A stretch of 64,000 nucleotides of DNA from Mucilaginibacter endophyticus (GCF_003351025.1 NZ_QPCG01000001.1:999949-1063948); one strand, 5' to 3'. Positions 18,178 through 27,071 are shown, counted from the stretch's first letter. Notes: generated by a model not told the origin, from the sequence alone. Numbers and translations are program-made.

Positions 18178-18586
18178 GATATTATAGGTTTATATATGTA
18201 GGTAATATAGTTGTATTATTTGTGTTTTGTATTGATAATAATAAATTATATAAGTGAGAAATTAATTATACTACTGTGAAATAATTTCACACAGATTATT
18301 GATTTTTCTTGCTATTTATTAGTTATTTTCTTTTACGGCAAAGTTAGTATGTGTGAAAAAGTGTGAAAGGGTGTTTTTATGGTTTGTATGCGTATAAATA
18401 CTTATTTTATTTAAGGGGTATTTATTCTCTAATAAGCCGGTTTAAATAAGCGGAAGTTTGTAGTGTGATAAGCAATTAAGAAAAACCGGTTAAGAAGCGC
18501 TTCGGTCTTTTTGGCTTTGACAAAGGAGTTACCCGAAAATCCGTTAAAGAGTAGGGACATTTATTTATCCTAAAACCCTTTTAGTC
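18178..18586. promoter_or_regulatory. Divergent regulatory spacer with TGTGAAA repeats
   Basis: 409-bp AT-rich spacer between the signalling operon (minus) and the PixA-like gene (plus); no gene is seen in it. TAACTTTG on the minus strand (18346-18339) matches the -7 element for the operon; no clear -33 TTG is present. TGTGAAA occurs as direct repeats at 18352-18358 and 18362-18368. A palindrome, TGTGAAAT-A-ATTTCACA, lies at 18275-18291. I find no TAnnTTTG element for the plus-strand gene. Confidence 0.5.
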
Positions 18587-19135
18587 ATGGCAATTACCAG
18601 CGAATTTGTCTCCAGCTCGCAGGAGATCATCAACATCCAGGTAGTGATAGATACAGACGCTATCACTACCGATTATCCAACTCCAAGCCAGGATCCTAAC
18701 AATCCTACCGGCCTGCCTCACAACTATATGTATATGGTTGCTACCCGTGGCAATACTATAACCGGTTCTGGCGGCGCCGACCTTAACATCAAAGCCGATG
18801 TGGGCGACGTTATACGCTGGTACGCGGTATCAGAGTTTGGAAACTTTGATTCGGCCGTAGTTATTTACAAATTAGATAGGTATGCGCAGGATACTGTATT
18901 CAACAACGTAACTTTCAGCGTATACGCCCGTACAGGTATTTTACCTGCGGATGGCACCGCTATTCCGGTTGGCTTTTCAACTCAAAACTTTTGGTTTAAT
19001 CAGGCCAATGTTGTGGCCAAAGGTACCGAGCAGTATAACGTGTCATTTGCGCTTTATACACGCCAAAGGGGTGTTGATCAGCCTGTATTATTTGGCTACT
19101 ATTACTGGGACCCAACCGTTACTGTACAAAGCTAA
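18587..19135 (+). CDS. PixA/AidA-type inclusion-body family protein
   Basis: 182 residues, no signal peptide, so cytoplasmic. It matches the AidA/PixA family: INIQVVIDTDAITTDYPTPS, PNNPTGLPHNYMYMVATRG, SGGADLNIKADVGDVIRWY, then DSAVVIYKL, with a C-terminal FGYYYWDPTV. Xenorhabdus PixA forms crystalline inclusion bodies, and AidA is a quorum-regulated protein in Burkholderia and Ralstonia. The biochemical role is unknown in all of them. It is monocistronic here, with a strong terminator after it, and is divergent from a signalling operon that may control it. The family call is confident; inclusion formation in this organism is inference. Confidence 0.85.
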   Translation: MAITSEFVSSSQEIINIQVVIDTDAITTDYPTPSQDPNNPTGLPHNYMYMVATRGNTITGSGGADLNIKADVGDVIRWYAVSEFGNFDSAVVIYKLDRYAQDTVFNNVTFSVYARTGILPADGTAIPVGFSTQNFWFNQANVVAKGTEQYNVSFALYTRQRGVDQPVLFGYYYWDPTVTVQS

Positions 19136-19152
19136 CCCTGCATAAACCTGAA

Positions 19153-19203
19153 AAAAAGCAAAAGCCCGGCCTATCAGTCATGATAGCGGGCTTTTGCTTT
19201 TTG
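19153..19203 (+). terminator. Strong terminator after the PixA-like gene
   Basis: Sixteen-base stem AAAAAGCAAAAGCCCG with its complement, extended by an inner CTATCA/TGATAG stem and ending in T-rich sequence. The long stem suggests a heavily expressed transcript. Confidence 0.93.
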
Positions 19204-19263
19204 TATTGTATGTTAAATTGATTGTGGACGATATAAAAAATGCCGTTATATTAGTTAAGCCAA

Positions 19264-19737
19264 ATGCAAACCAAAATGGAAGATACAGTACAGGTAATAG
19301 CACTTAATAATCCTATAAAGCTTATTGGGAAAGTATTTACAGGTAGTTATTCAGGAGCATCGTCATATGTTTCAGCTGTTCAAAATGAGTTAACATCAGC
19401 TCAAATACCGTTTATTCCGTATAAAATTTGCGGCATTTATTATGACAACCCGGAGGTTACCCTGGCTGACGAACAAAGAAGCTTTCAGGGTGTAGTTACA
19501 GAAGGCAATACTGATCTGTCAGAAACATCGCTTACGGCTATTGATATGCTTGGGACATTCCTGTACACAAAAGTTACCGGCGATCCGACGCAAGCCATCA
19601 TGAAGGGCTACGGTGATCTGTTTGCGTATATCCACGCACACCAAACCAAATTGAAATCAAACGCAGGCTACCAGATCCTGACTTTTAGTGAAGGATTGGT
19701 AACAACGGAGATCTACATGGAAATTTCAGAAAGTTAA
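19264..19737 (+). CDS. GyrI-like small-molecule-binding domain protein
   Basis: 157 residues consisting only of a GyrI/SRPBCC-like effector-binding domain, without a DNA-binding part. Typical segments are KICGIYYDNPEVTLADEQRS (about 55-75) and GDLFAYIHAHQTKL in the C-terminal half, ending in TTEIYMEI. Stand-alone domains of this family bind or hydrolyse small hydrophobic molecules, or inhibit gyrase (SbmC/GyrI). It is convergent with the propeller gene, with 8 bp between stop codons. Start ATG 19264; an internal Met at 19276 is an alternative. Confidence 0.8.
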   Translation: MQTKMEDTVQVIALNNPIKLIGKVFTGSYSGASSYVSAVQNELTSAQIPFIPYKICGIYYDNPEVTLADEQRSFQGVVTEGNTDLSETSLTAIDMLGTFLYTKVTGDPTQAIMKGYGDLFAYIHAHQTKLKSNAGYQILTFSEGLVTTEIYMEISES

Positions 19738-19745
19738 TTTGCCAG

Positions 19746-21230
19746 TTACGCTCCTGATTTTTTCCTGATCCTTAATAAACCATTAGCTGTGGTAGCGTAA
19801 ATAACTCCTTTTGAGTCCTGCACCATCTGGTAAATAGTAAATCCAGGCAAAGGCGAGTTGTTATTGTGGTAATTTTCCCAGCCGTTATTCAGATCAAACC
19901 TAACTATGCCCGATTCATCTGTACCCAACCACAAAACGTGATCAAATTTGTCATACAGCATGGTGTTGACGTGGTTGGCAGGCATGCCCGAGTTTTGATC
20001 GTTATAATGCAACCAGGTTCCATTAAACTTTAATACTGCAACACCTTCTTTTTCGCTATCAGTTTCACCAGGTTGTTTATTGCAATCAACCAGAGAGAAG
20101 TAAACATTTCCTTTTTCATCCTCAACTGCGCCCGAAATGGTAGTGTTTTTTAACGGGGTATTGTTAAGGCTGTTAAATGAGGTAATAATGTTTTTATCAA
20201 TCATGATAGTACCTTTTGAAGTACCAATCCAAAGCCGTTTCTGACCATCTACATAAGCAAAAAGCACATTGCTCGAAGGCATTTCAGGCATCGATTTTTT
20301 GTTGATCACTACTACTTTATCTTTCCGTTTTACAACGAGGCCGTTTGGTGTGGTGAACAATAATTCGCCATTGCGGCTATTCAATACCTGGTTTACGCCG
20401 CCTGTTAAAAACTGTTTAAAATCAAACAGCTGCCAGCCGCCGCTGCCATACATAAATATTTTGTTGTCGTAGTAAACCCACTTGTTGTTGTCCCTGTCAA
20501 TAGTTACTTCTTTAATATTAGCATCTGATGGGAATGGCGAGTTGTATTCATTAACCGGGATAAAGGTTGTACCTTCAAAGCGGGTCATACCTTTTTCGGT
20601 AGCATACCATAACAAATCCGATTGATCCATCGCTGCCGATTTACTGATGTTATCAACCAGCGGCGAGTTGTATTTTGTCCAAACCGTAAAGTCGTAGTTT
20701 TTTAACGAAGGGTTGGCGTATGTAACGTTTTTATTGTAAATGATAGGGTCGCCCGGAGGTTTCATCTCGGTGAGATCAAGCCTTTGTACCTGGCCATAAA
20801 CGCCTCCGCTGATAAAGCGGAAGATAACATTTACAGATGCCGCCACAGGTTTGCCAGCAATTTTAGCCGGTTTCCAGATACAGCCATTAAGATAGGTGAT
20901 TAGCTCGTTGGTAAGGGCGCTTTTCGTAGCGTCGTTATGACTGAGCACGCAGCTGAAGCCACGTTCATCAACCAACACCTGAAAGGTTATTGCGCCGGTA
21001 GCGTCTTTTAGCAAATAACGGTTATTGATCCTTGCAGAAACAAAATCAATGGCAAGCTGATCACAGCTGGCCTTTTCATCGCCGCAGTCCATGCAATAAT
21101 TAGTGATATTACACATCTCTACCTTTTGCAAAAAAAGATTTTGAGCCGATAGGGCTGAAGGTAAAATAAAGATAAACAGGCAGATAAAAAATATTCTGCG
21201 GATTTTGGTCGGGGATAACAATGCCAGCAT
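19746..21230 (-). CDS. Secreted TonB-C-like plus two-component-type beta-propeller protein
   Basis: 494 residues from ATG 21230; the longer frame starts with TTG at 21269 and adds residues that do not fit a signal peptide. The signal peptide ends SALSAQ. Residues about 30-150 resemble a TonB C-terminal domain (ITFQVLVDERGFSCVL, then LITYLNGCIWKPAKIAGKPV, and VNVIFRF). The rest is a two-component-regulator-type propeller (SDLLWYATEKGMTRFEG, NKWVYYDNKIF, KRLWIGTSKGTIMI, HVLWLGTDESGIVRFDLNNGW). There is no kinase or membrane anchor after the propeller, so it is an orphan sensor or scaffold. A -7 element (TATCTTTG, 21303-21296) lies about 60 bp upstream. Confidence 0.85.
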   Translation of the reverse strand: MLALLSPTKIRRIFFICLFIFILPSALSAQNLFLQKVEMCNITNYCMDCGDEKASCDQLAIDFVSARINNRYLLKDATGAITFQVLVDERGFSCVLSHNDATKSALTNELITYLNGCIWKPAKIAGKPVAASVNVIFRFISGGVYGQVQRLDLTEMKPPGDPIIYNKNVTYANPSLKNYDFTVWTKYNSPLVDNISKSAAMDQSDLLWYATEKGMTRFEGTTFIPVNEYNSPFPSDANIKEVTIDRDNNKWVYYDNKIFMYGSGGWQLFDFKQFLTGGVNQVLNSRNGELLFTTPNGLVVKRKDKVVVINKKSMPEMPSSNVLFAYVDGQKRLWIGTSKGTIMIDKNIITSFNSLNNTPLKNTTISGAVEDEKGNVYFSLVDCNKQPGETDSEKEGVAVLKFNGTWLHYNDQNSGMPANHVNTMLYDKFDHVLWLGTDESGIVRFDLNNGWENYHNNNSPLPGFTIYQMVQDSKGVIYATTANGLLRIRKKSGA

Positions 21231-21295
21231 TACGCTTATAAATAAAAGAAAGCAAACGCGAAACTCCAAGCGAATGATAGTTAAATAATGTTAAA

Positions 21296-21303
21296 CAAAG
21301 ATA
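21296..21303 (-). promoter_or_regulatory. -7 element for the propeller gene
   Basis: TATCTTTG on the minus strand matches TAnnTTTG. I see no clear -33 TTG at the expected distance. It predicts a leader of about 60 nt. Confidence 0.4.
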
Positions 21304-21421
21304 CACATCATAAATGAGGATAATATGAAGCCATTTGTTTTTAGCGTGTTTATTACAAACATTTAAAATATGAGTATGTTTATTAGTCAAAGCCAGTTAT
21401 CCCAACCAGTAATTATTAAAA

Positions 21422-21880
21422 ATGAAAGCCGAAAAATCAAAAAGCGCGGAAGCGCAAATGCTGGTCCGCAAGCCTGTTGCCGAAGTTTTTAACGCTTTTA
21501 TTGATCCGGCTGTTACCTCACACTTCTGGTTTACCAAGTCGACAGGTAAACTGGAAACCGGCAAACAAGTTACCTGGTCATGGGAAATGTATGGTGTATC
21601 ATCGGTGGTTGTTGCTTCTGCCATTAAAGAGAACGAGTTAATAACCATTGAATGGGGAGCACCAGCAACAACTGTCGATTTTAATTTTAAGGCTATGGGC
21701 GATGATGCTACTTATGTAGAGATTCAGCATTATGGCTTTAATAAAACTGGAGATGAACTCATTGCTGCTATCAAAGATTCGACAGGTGGATTTACTACAG
21801 TTTTAGACGGATTGAAAGCCTGGCTTGAACATGGTATTCATTTAAATTTAGTGGGCGATAAATTTCCGAAAGGAAAGTAA
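21422..21880 (+). CDS. SRPBCC / AHSA1-domain protein
   Basis: 152-residue single-domain START/Bet v1-like protein. The family pattern is clear: LVRKPVAEVFNAFIDPAVTSHFW near the N-terminus, TGKLETGKQVTWSWEMYG, and GFTTVLDGLKAWLEHGIHLNLVGD at the end. Such proteins bind hydrophobic ligands in a central cavity and are often annotated as activator-of-Hsp90-ATPase homologues. No ligand can be inferred. It precedes a small DUF protein on the same strand by 49 bp. Confidence 0.9.
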   Translation: MKAEKSKSAEAQMLVRKPVAEVFNAFIDPAVTSHFWFTKSTGKLETGKQVTWSWEMYGVSSVVVASAIKENELITIEWGAPATTVDFNFKAMGDDATYVEIQHYGFNKTGDELIAAIKDSTGGFTTVLDGLKAWLEHGIHLNLVGDKFPKGK

Positions 21881-21929
21881 TGGCCTGTTTTTTTAATAGA
21901 GATATTTTAAAAACCGCTATTTTTGCGCC

Positions 21930-22151
21930 ATGAGCTACGAAGAATTGAGTGAATACTTTAGTAATGTTACATTACCCCAGGAATTAAGATTAGACCGCGC
22001 TACAACTCAGCTCCATGTTGCCGATTTTGTTAAGCAATTATTGAAAAACATGAAAAACTATCCCGATAACTGGCGTCATCAGTACCAGTTAATGCGGATC
22101 AAACACGCCCTCGAAAACCCATACGACGGCCCGGAAATCCCAAGGTTTTAA
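21930..22151 (+). CDS. Small DUF6965-like protein
   Basis: 73 residues, acidic to neutral, predicted helical (SYEELSEYFSNVTLPQELRLDRATT, a two-helix start). It resembles small DUF6965 proteins of Bacteroidota; that name is from memory and only moderately sure. TATTTTTG, a good -7 element, ends only 5 bases before the ATG, followed by CGCC. The mRNA may therefore be leaderless. No function is known. Confidence 0.7.
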   Translation: MSYEELSEYFSNVTLPQELRLDRATTQLHVADFVKQLLKNMKNYPDNWRHQYQLMRIKHALENPYDGPEIPRF

Positions 22152-22190
22152 GATAAATCTTAAGAGAATTTTTAAAATTGGGGTACTATT

Positions 22191-22321
22191 CATTGCCGTT
22201 GGTTTTAACTGACGGTAGAAAGAATCTGAAAGTTTTGGCTTTAGCCCAACTATGCACGCGGACTTGGGCTGAAGCCCATTTTTGCTGCTTATTGTTCCGT
22301 TGGTTAAAACCAACGGCAATG
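22191..22321. repeat. ~130-bp palindromic repeat, copy 1
   Basis: Begins CATTGCCGTTGG and ends CCAACGGCAATG. The inner arms are GGCTTTAGCCC and GGGCTGAAGCC. It lies just after the stop-proximal end of the helicase gene. The left terminal hairpin has diverged (TTTTAACTGACGG). Two further copies lie at 24600-24729 and 44622-44752. Confidence 0.88.
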
Positions 22322-22368
22322 AAATTTTATCTGTTTATAAACTATAGGTATTAAGTTTAAACAACTTC

Positions 22369-24474
22369 TCAAGAAAATAGATCATTTTCGCCTAAATAGC
22401 TTCTGATCATTTTCAGGATGGGTTCGCCCAGATCTGTTGCTTTGGCATCACCAAAGCTTTTTAACTGCGAAAGCTGGTTTAATGATCGTGGCAGTTTTGC
22501 GGTGATGTCGCGAAGCATATTTTCTGATACTAAAGTATGTTCAGGAATTTTGCGCTCAAGACTGGTTACCTTACGCCAGTTTAACAACTGCTTGTAAAGT
22601 TCGGGGTTTACAATTTCCTTTTCTTTTGGCAGGGCTTTAGGGTTCCAGTTTTTGTATACCGGCTTATAGCTTATCCCGGCTTCCTGCACTGATGATAAAA
22701 TATCCCTGCCCGACGAGGCAATAGGCAGGCGTACAAAGGCGGCTGTTTTGGCCTTCAGGTTTACCAATAAGTGATTTAAGCTATCGTAAAATTCTGCCGG
22801 CGGGTTGGTGCTATTTACGGCAGTATAGAAACTGTTAATAGCTTCAGAAAACGCATTTAGTTTGGGCAGAAAATAGTTGGCGGCATTTTTCAACCTGGCT
22901 ATAAATGTTGTGTTATCCCATATCAATTGATCATCGGGCAAAGCGGCGAGTTCTTTCCGGATAAAGCGGTCGCCAACGCTTTTTATATCGGTATCCCAAT
23001 TAAGGTCTGTTTTGTTGATACTGTCAGATAAAGGGCTGTTTTTAATTCCTCCGGCCAGCATAATAGTTTTAAGCTGTTTCCAGGCACCGGTAAGCATCGA
23101 AAAGTCAAAAACATCTTTCATCTCTTCCAATGCAATTTGCCGGATAGTACTTTCCAGTAAGCTTTCGTCGGGCATGGAAATGGCCGCGTTTTGCATAAAA
23201 CTGATGATCTCGGGATCGGTACGGATATTTTCGGGCCGTACAGGCGATTTCAGGATCATGCCTTCCAATGAACGGCAGCGACTTAATGCCACATAAGCCT
23301 GCCCGAAAGCAAAAGCCGCATCAACATCAATAACCGCTTTTTCAAAAGTAAGGCCCTGGCTTTTATGGATGGTTATAGCCCAGGCCAGGCGCAATGGATA
23401 CTGGCTGAAAGAGCCATTATTTTGCTCATTTACTTTTTGCTCATCTTCGGCCAAGGCATACTTTACATTTTGCCAGCTTTCGGGGATCACCTCAAATTCA
23501 GAGCTGTCATCCAGAAAGCTTAGGCGGATATTGCCCGGCCCCATAGCAATGATGCGCCCGGTGCGCCCGTTATAATATTGCTTTTTACCCGAGCTGTCAT
23601 TTTTGATAAACATTACCTGTGCGCCAACCTTTAATACCAGTTCTTCTTCGGCAGGGTAGGCTTCTTTAGGAAAATCGCCGGTTACTGTTGCTTTATAAGT
23701 ATGTGCTTGGCCATCAAGCTCCGTTAAACGTTGCTGATTAATTTCGTTAACCAGTTGGTTATGGGTTGACAGCGTTACATAGTCCTTAAGCCAGTTGGCG
23801 TTAAGGTTAGGGTTATAATGCGCGTTCAGCTTATCAAGCATTTCGCCATTAGCATAACCATTCCTGATGCTGTTCAGGATCTCCACAAATACCGGATCTT
23901 TTTGGCGATAAACCTGGGTAAGCTCAAAAGTTAGCACCGGGAATTTTTGAAATGCCAGGCTATCAAAAAAATAGGGGCCTTTATAAAAGCTCCGCAATAC
24001 CGGCCAATCTTTTTCATAAACAGGAGGGAGCTGAAACAGGTCGCCAATCATCAACAACTGAACACCGCCAAAAGGTCGTGCCGATCCTTTAACCTGGCGT
24101 AGTACGGTATCGATATAGTCGAGAGTATCTGCCCGCACCATACTGATCTCATCGATAATGAGCAGATCAAGGCATTTTAATATGTTTGATTTTTCGAGGC
24201 TTACCTGTCTTAACAGGATATTGGGATTGTTATGATCGGTTACCGGTACCTGCGGACCGAAAGGCACCTGGAAAAATGAATGGATGGTTACGCCTCCGGC
24301 ATTAATAGCGGCGACCGCCGTAGGCGCTACAACTGCAAGGTTTTTGGTAATGTTTGCCCTGATCCAGCGCAAAAAAGTGGTTTTACCTGTACCCGCCTTA
24401 CCGGTTAAAAATATAGGCCGGTTTGTATTTTCAATAAATTTAAGGACGAGTTCATGAAAAGGCTCCAACACCAT
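22369..24474 (-). CDS. Pif1/RecD-like SF1B helicase with C-terminal HRDC-like domain
   Basis: 701 residues. Walker A GKAGTGKTT (25-33), motif Ib region (VAPTAVAAINAGGVTIHSFF), Walker B LLIIDEISM with D108-E109, the Q-rich motif GGVQLLMIGDLFQLPP, and the C-terminal UvrD_C_2-type motif AWAITIHKSQGLTFEKAVID followed by YVALSRCRS. The last ~80 residues (LLNWRKVTSLERKIPEHTLVS) look like an HRDC domain. This layout is a 5'-3' DNA helicase used in replication-fork or recombination work. The gene stands alone and is bracketed by two copies of the 130-bp palindromic element. Confidence 0.92.
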   Translation of the reverse strand: MVLEPFHELVLKFIENTNRPIFLTGKAGTGKTTFLRWIRANITKNLAVVAPTAVAAINAGGVTIHSFFQVPFGPQVPVTDHNNPNILLRQVSLEKSNILKCLDLLIIDEISMVRADTLDYIDTVLRQVKGSARPFGGVQLLMIGDLFQLPPVYEKDWPVLRSFYKGPYFFDSLAFQKFPVLTFELTQVYRQKDPVFVEILNSIRNGYANGEMLDKLNAHYNPNLNANWLKDYVTLSTHNQLVNEINQQRLTELDGQAHTYKATVTGDFPKEAYPAEEELVLKVGAQVMFIKNDSSGKKQYYNGRTGRIIAMGPGNIRLSFLDDSSEFEVIPESWQNVKYALAEDEQKVNEQNNGSFSQYPLRLAWAITIHKSQGLTFEKAVIDVDAAFAFGQAYVALSRCRSLEGMILKSPVRPENIRTDPEIISFMQNAAISMPDESLLESTIRQIALEEMKDVFDFSMLTGAWKQLKTIMLAGGIKNSPLSDSINKTDLNWDTDIKSVGDRFIRKELAALPDDQLIWDNTTFIARLKNAANYFLPKLNAFSEAINSFYTAVNSTNPPAEFYDSLNHLLVNLKAKTAAFVRLPIASSGRDILSSVQEAGISYKPVYKNWNPKALPKEKEIVNPELYKQLLNWRKVTSLERKIPEHTLVSENMLRDITAKLPRSLNQLSQLKSFGDAKATDLGEPILKMIRSYLGENDLFS

Positions 24475-24599
24475 AGGCTTGTTATTATATCACCGCTTCC
24501 CAACCAGGAAATCATTTTCAAATTTAATAATTAGGTATGAGAGTGAGGGATTGGGTTATCAACAGTGTTAGTTAAAATAGCGCTTGTTGAATGGAGTTA

Positions 24600-24729
24600 A
24601 TTGCCGTTGGTTTTAACCAACGGATGTAGAGTAGACCATAAAGGGGCTTTAGCCAAAACTCTGCTACATGATTTTGGCTAAAGCTCCTTGCTTTTTGTTA
24701 TTAACCCGTTGGTTAAAACCAACGGCAAT
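24600..24729. repeat. ~130-bp palindromic repeat, copy 2
   Basis: Terminal hairpins CCGTTGGTTTTAACCAACGG (left) and CCGTTGGTTAAAACCAACGG (right), with ATTG/CAAT at the outer ends. The inner arms are GGGGCTTTAGCCAAAA and TTTTGGCTAAAGCTCC. It is the best-preserved copy and sits upstream of the helicase and downstream of GH3. Confidence 0.92.
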
Positions 24730-24788
24730 GAAATTTGAGACTTACTAAGGCTAAGAAACTTAAGTCTGAACTAAAGTGATGACGTTTC

Positions 24789-27071
24789 TTATTCTTTTAC
24801 GGTAATAGTTTTAGTAAACACAATATCGTCGGCTGCCTTGCCTATCTGAATTTCAAATTCGCCGGGCTCTACCACATATTGCATCTTCTCGTTATATAAG
24901 CCCAGTTCAGAAACAGGTACTTCGAGGGTTACGGTTGTGCGTTTGCCGGCCTTGATCAATACTTTATTGAAGGCTTTAAGTTGTTTTACAGGCGTAGCAA
25001 CCGAACTGAATTTATCGTGGATATAAAGTTGTACCACTTCTTTGCCATCCCTGTTTCCCGTATTTTCTACATCAACAAATACTTTGATAGTTCCACCCTT
25101 AGCCGAAAAAACAGAATCAGCCAAAGTACAATTGCTGTATTTAAAACTGGTATAGCTTAAGCCATAACCAAAATTCCAAACCGGCTCGGGTTTATCAAAA
25201 ATGTAGTGCATTTTAGGATCTTCAGGTGTGCCGGGCTGGTCAAATGGTTCTTCCCGGTCGGTTACATAATGATTGTAGAAACAAGGGGTGTTACCGGTGC
25301 TGCGTGGGAACGATACATTTAACCTACCCGATGGGTTTACTGCTCCGGTAAGGATATCGGCAATTGTACGCCCTTGTTTTTCGCCGCCATACCATTGTAT
25401 AAGTACCGCGTCGGCGTTGTCTTTAACCCATGGCATGGCCAACGGTTTGCCAGCAATAAATACCACAATCATTGGTTTACCGGTGGCTTTTATGGCTTTC
25501 AGTAAGTCCATTTGTACTCCCGGCAGCTCAAGCGATGAAAGGTCAAACCCTTCGCCCGATGTTGAGTATTTAGGGCTACGGCCTAAAAATGTACTGCGTG
25601 TACCGATAGCAACTATGGCGATATCGCTTGCTTCTACAGCCTTAACAGCCTCGTCAATATGCGTTTTATCCTGGCTCCACCAATCGCAACCCTCGGCATT
25701 ATTTATAGTGATTTTATTGCCGATAACTTCCTTGAGGCCCTGCAGTAAAGTTATTCCTTCTTTCGGATCACGTTGCGTCCATGAGTAATCGCCGAAAATG
25801 GTTTGGTTACTGTTGGGGCCTACAACAGCTATTGATTTGTATTTGGACAGGTTTAACGGCAAAATATTATTGCTGTTCTTAACAAGCACGGCACTTTCGT
25901 CGGCTACTTCTTTTGACATAGCTACGTTAGCGGCACTGTGTACCACTTTATCAACCCTGGCCGGATTGCCATATGGAGCATCAAACAAACCCAGGGTAAA
26001 CTTAACCGTCAAAACCCGGCGAACTGCCAGATCAATATATTTCAGATCCAGTTTACCGCTTTCAACCAGTTTTTGCAGGTGTTGATACGCATCGTCAATA
26101 TCAAGATCGATGCCGGCGATGAGGGCCATCTTAGCGGCATCTTCCTGGGTTGCAACCGCATGGTGAAAAGTTAGCAACCGGTCAACCGATCCCCAGTCGG
26201 AATATACATAACCTTTAAAGCCAAGTTCGCTGCGTAGGATGTCGGTCATGTAATAATGAGAGCCGCTAAGCGCGATGCCATCGTACGAGCTATAGCATGA
26301 CATAACAGCCAACGGATTGGTTTCGGCAATAACCCTTTTAAACGGATACATATACAGGCTGCGCAGTTCGCGTTCACCGCCGCTTACATTAGCGCAATTT
26401 AACCCGCCTGAAGGGGAGCCATGGGCCATGAAATGTTTAGGTGTACAGGTGATATTGTATTTTTGATAACCATTTACAAAGGCAATACCCATTTGAGCTA
26501 TCAGGTAAGGGTCTTCACCGTAAGTTTCTTCAACACGGCCCCATCTCAGCTCGCGGGCAATATCCAATACCGGCGAAAGGATCTGGTGAATGCCGATCAC
26601 ATCAGCTTCGGCCCCGGCAGCCTCGGTCATTTTGCGAATTAGCGCAGGATTAAAGGTACTGCCTTGAGCAAGCTCCTGCGGAAACAGGGTACACCCATTT
26701 TGCAGGATGCCTTCAATCCCCTCTGCCGCGGTCAGGATAGGGATGCCCAGCCTGGTTTTGGTGAGCATATAGGTTTGCAGTTTCTGGTACATATCAGCAC
26801 AATCGGCCGCTTTCATGTTCATTTCATGAGTACAGCCGTAACTTTCGCCTTTAAAAATGTTTTCAATTTCATCGGCCCGGCCCGACGCCCTGTTTTGCAG
26901 CTGCTCAATTTTTTCTTTGAGCGTCATTCGCGCCAGCAAGTCTTCGACTCTGGCATTTACAGCTGCTTTTTTATTTTTATATAATGGGGTATCGGCTGCT
27001 GTACGCAAAGCACCAAAGCTTTTTATCGTAATTAAAAATAGTAGGGGGATTAAAACGGAGCTTCTTTTCAT
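24789..27071 (-). CDS. Secreted GH3 beta-glucosidase-type enzyme
   Basis: 760 residues, signal peptide MKRSSVLIPLLFLITIKSFG. The GH3 N-terminal barrel contains GEDPYLIAQMG, CTPKHFMAHG and the catalytic nucleophile D292 in GYVYSDWGS. The alpha/beta sandwich follows (AVVGPNSNQTIFGDYSW, then VIQWYGGEKQGRTIADILTG and GRLNVSFPRSTGNTP). A C-terminal fibronectin-III-like domain completes the BglX-type layout. It cleaves beta-linked glucose or xylose from oligosaccharide ends in the periplasm. Transcription should start at the promoter at 27151-27182 and be blocked by a repressor at the adjacent perfect palindrome. No transporter adjoins it. Confidence 0.94.
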   Translation of the reverse strand: MKRSSVLIPLLFLITIKSFGALRTAADTPLYKNKKAAVNARVEDLLARMTLKEKIEQLQNRASGRADEIENIFKGESYGCTHEMNMKAADCADMYQKLQTYMLTKTRLGIPILTAAEGIEGILQNGCTLFPQELAQGSTFNPALIRKMTEAAGAEADVIGIHQILSPVLDIARELRWGRVEETYGEDPYLIAQMGIAFVNGYQKYNITCTPKHFMAHGSPSGGLNCANVSGGERELRSLYMYPFKRVIAETNPLAVMSCYSSYDGIALSGSHYYMTDILRSELGFKGYVYSDWGSVDRLLTFHHAVATQEDAAKMALIAGIDLDIDDAYQHLQKLVESGKLDLKYIDLAVRRVLTVKFTLGLFDAPYGNPARVDKVVHSAANVAMSKEVADESAVLVKNSNNILPLNLSKYKSIAVVGPNSNQTIFGDYSWTQRDPKEGITLLQGLKEVIGNKITINNAEGCDWWSQDKTHIDEAVKAVEASDIAIVAIGTRSTFLGRSPKYSTSGEGFDLSSLELPGVQMDLLKAIKATGKPMIVVFIAGKPLAMPWVKDNADAVLIQWYGGEKQGRTIADILTGAVNPSGRLNVSFPRSTGNTPCFYNHYVTDREEPFDQPGTPEDPKMHYIFDKPEPVWNFGYGLSYTSFKYSNCTLADSVFSAKGGTIKVFVDVENTGNRDGKEVVQLYIHDKFSSVATPVKQLKAFNKVLIKAGKRTTVTLEVPVSELGLYNEKMQYVVEPGEFEIQIGKAADDIVFTKTITVKE

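Noticed and set aside
25288..25788. 166-codon plus-strand frame inside the GH3 gene
   Set aside because: Antisense shadow of a well-conserved GH3 region, low-complexity Ser/Ile/Pro composition.
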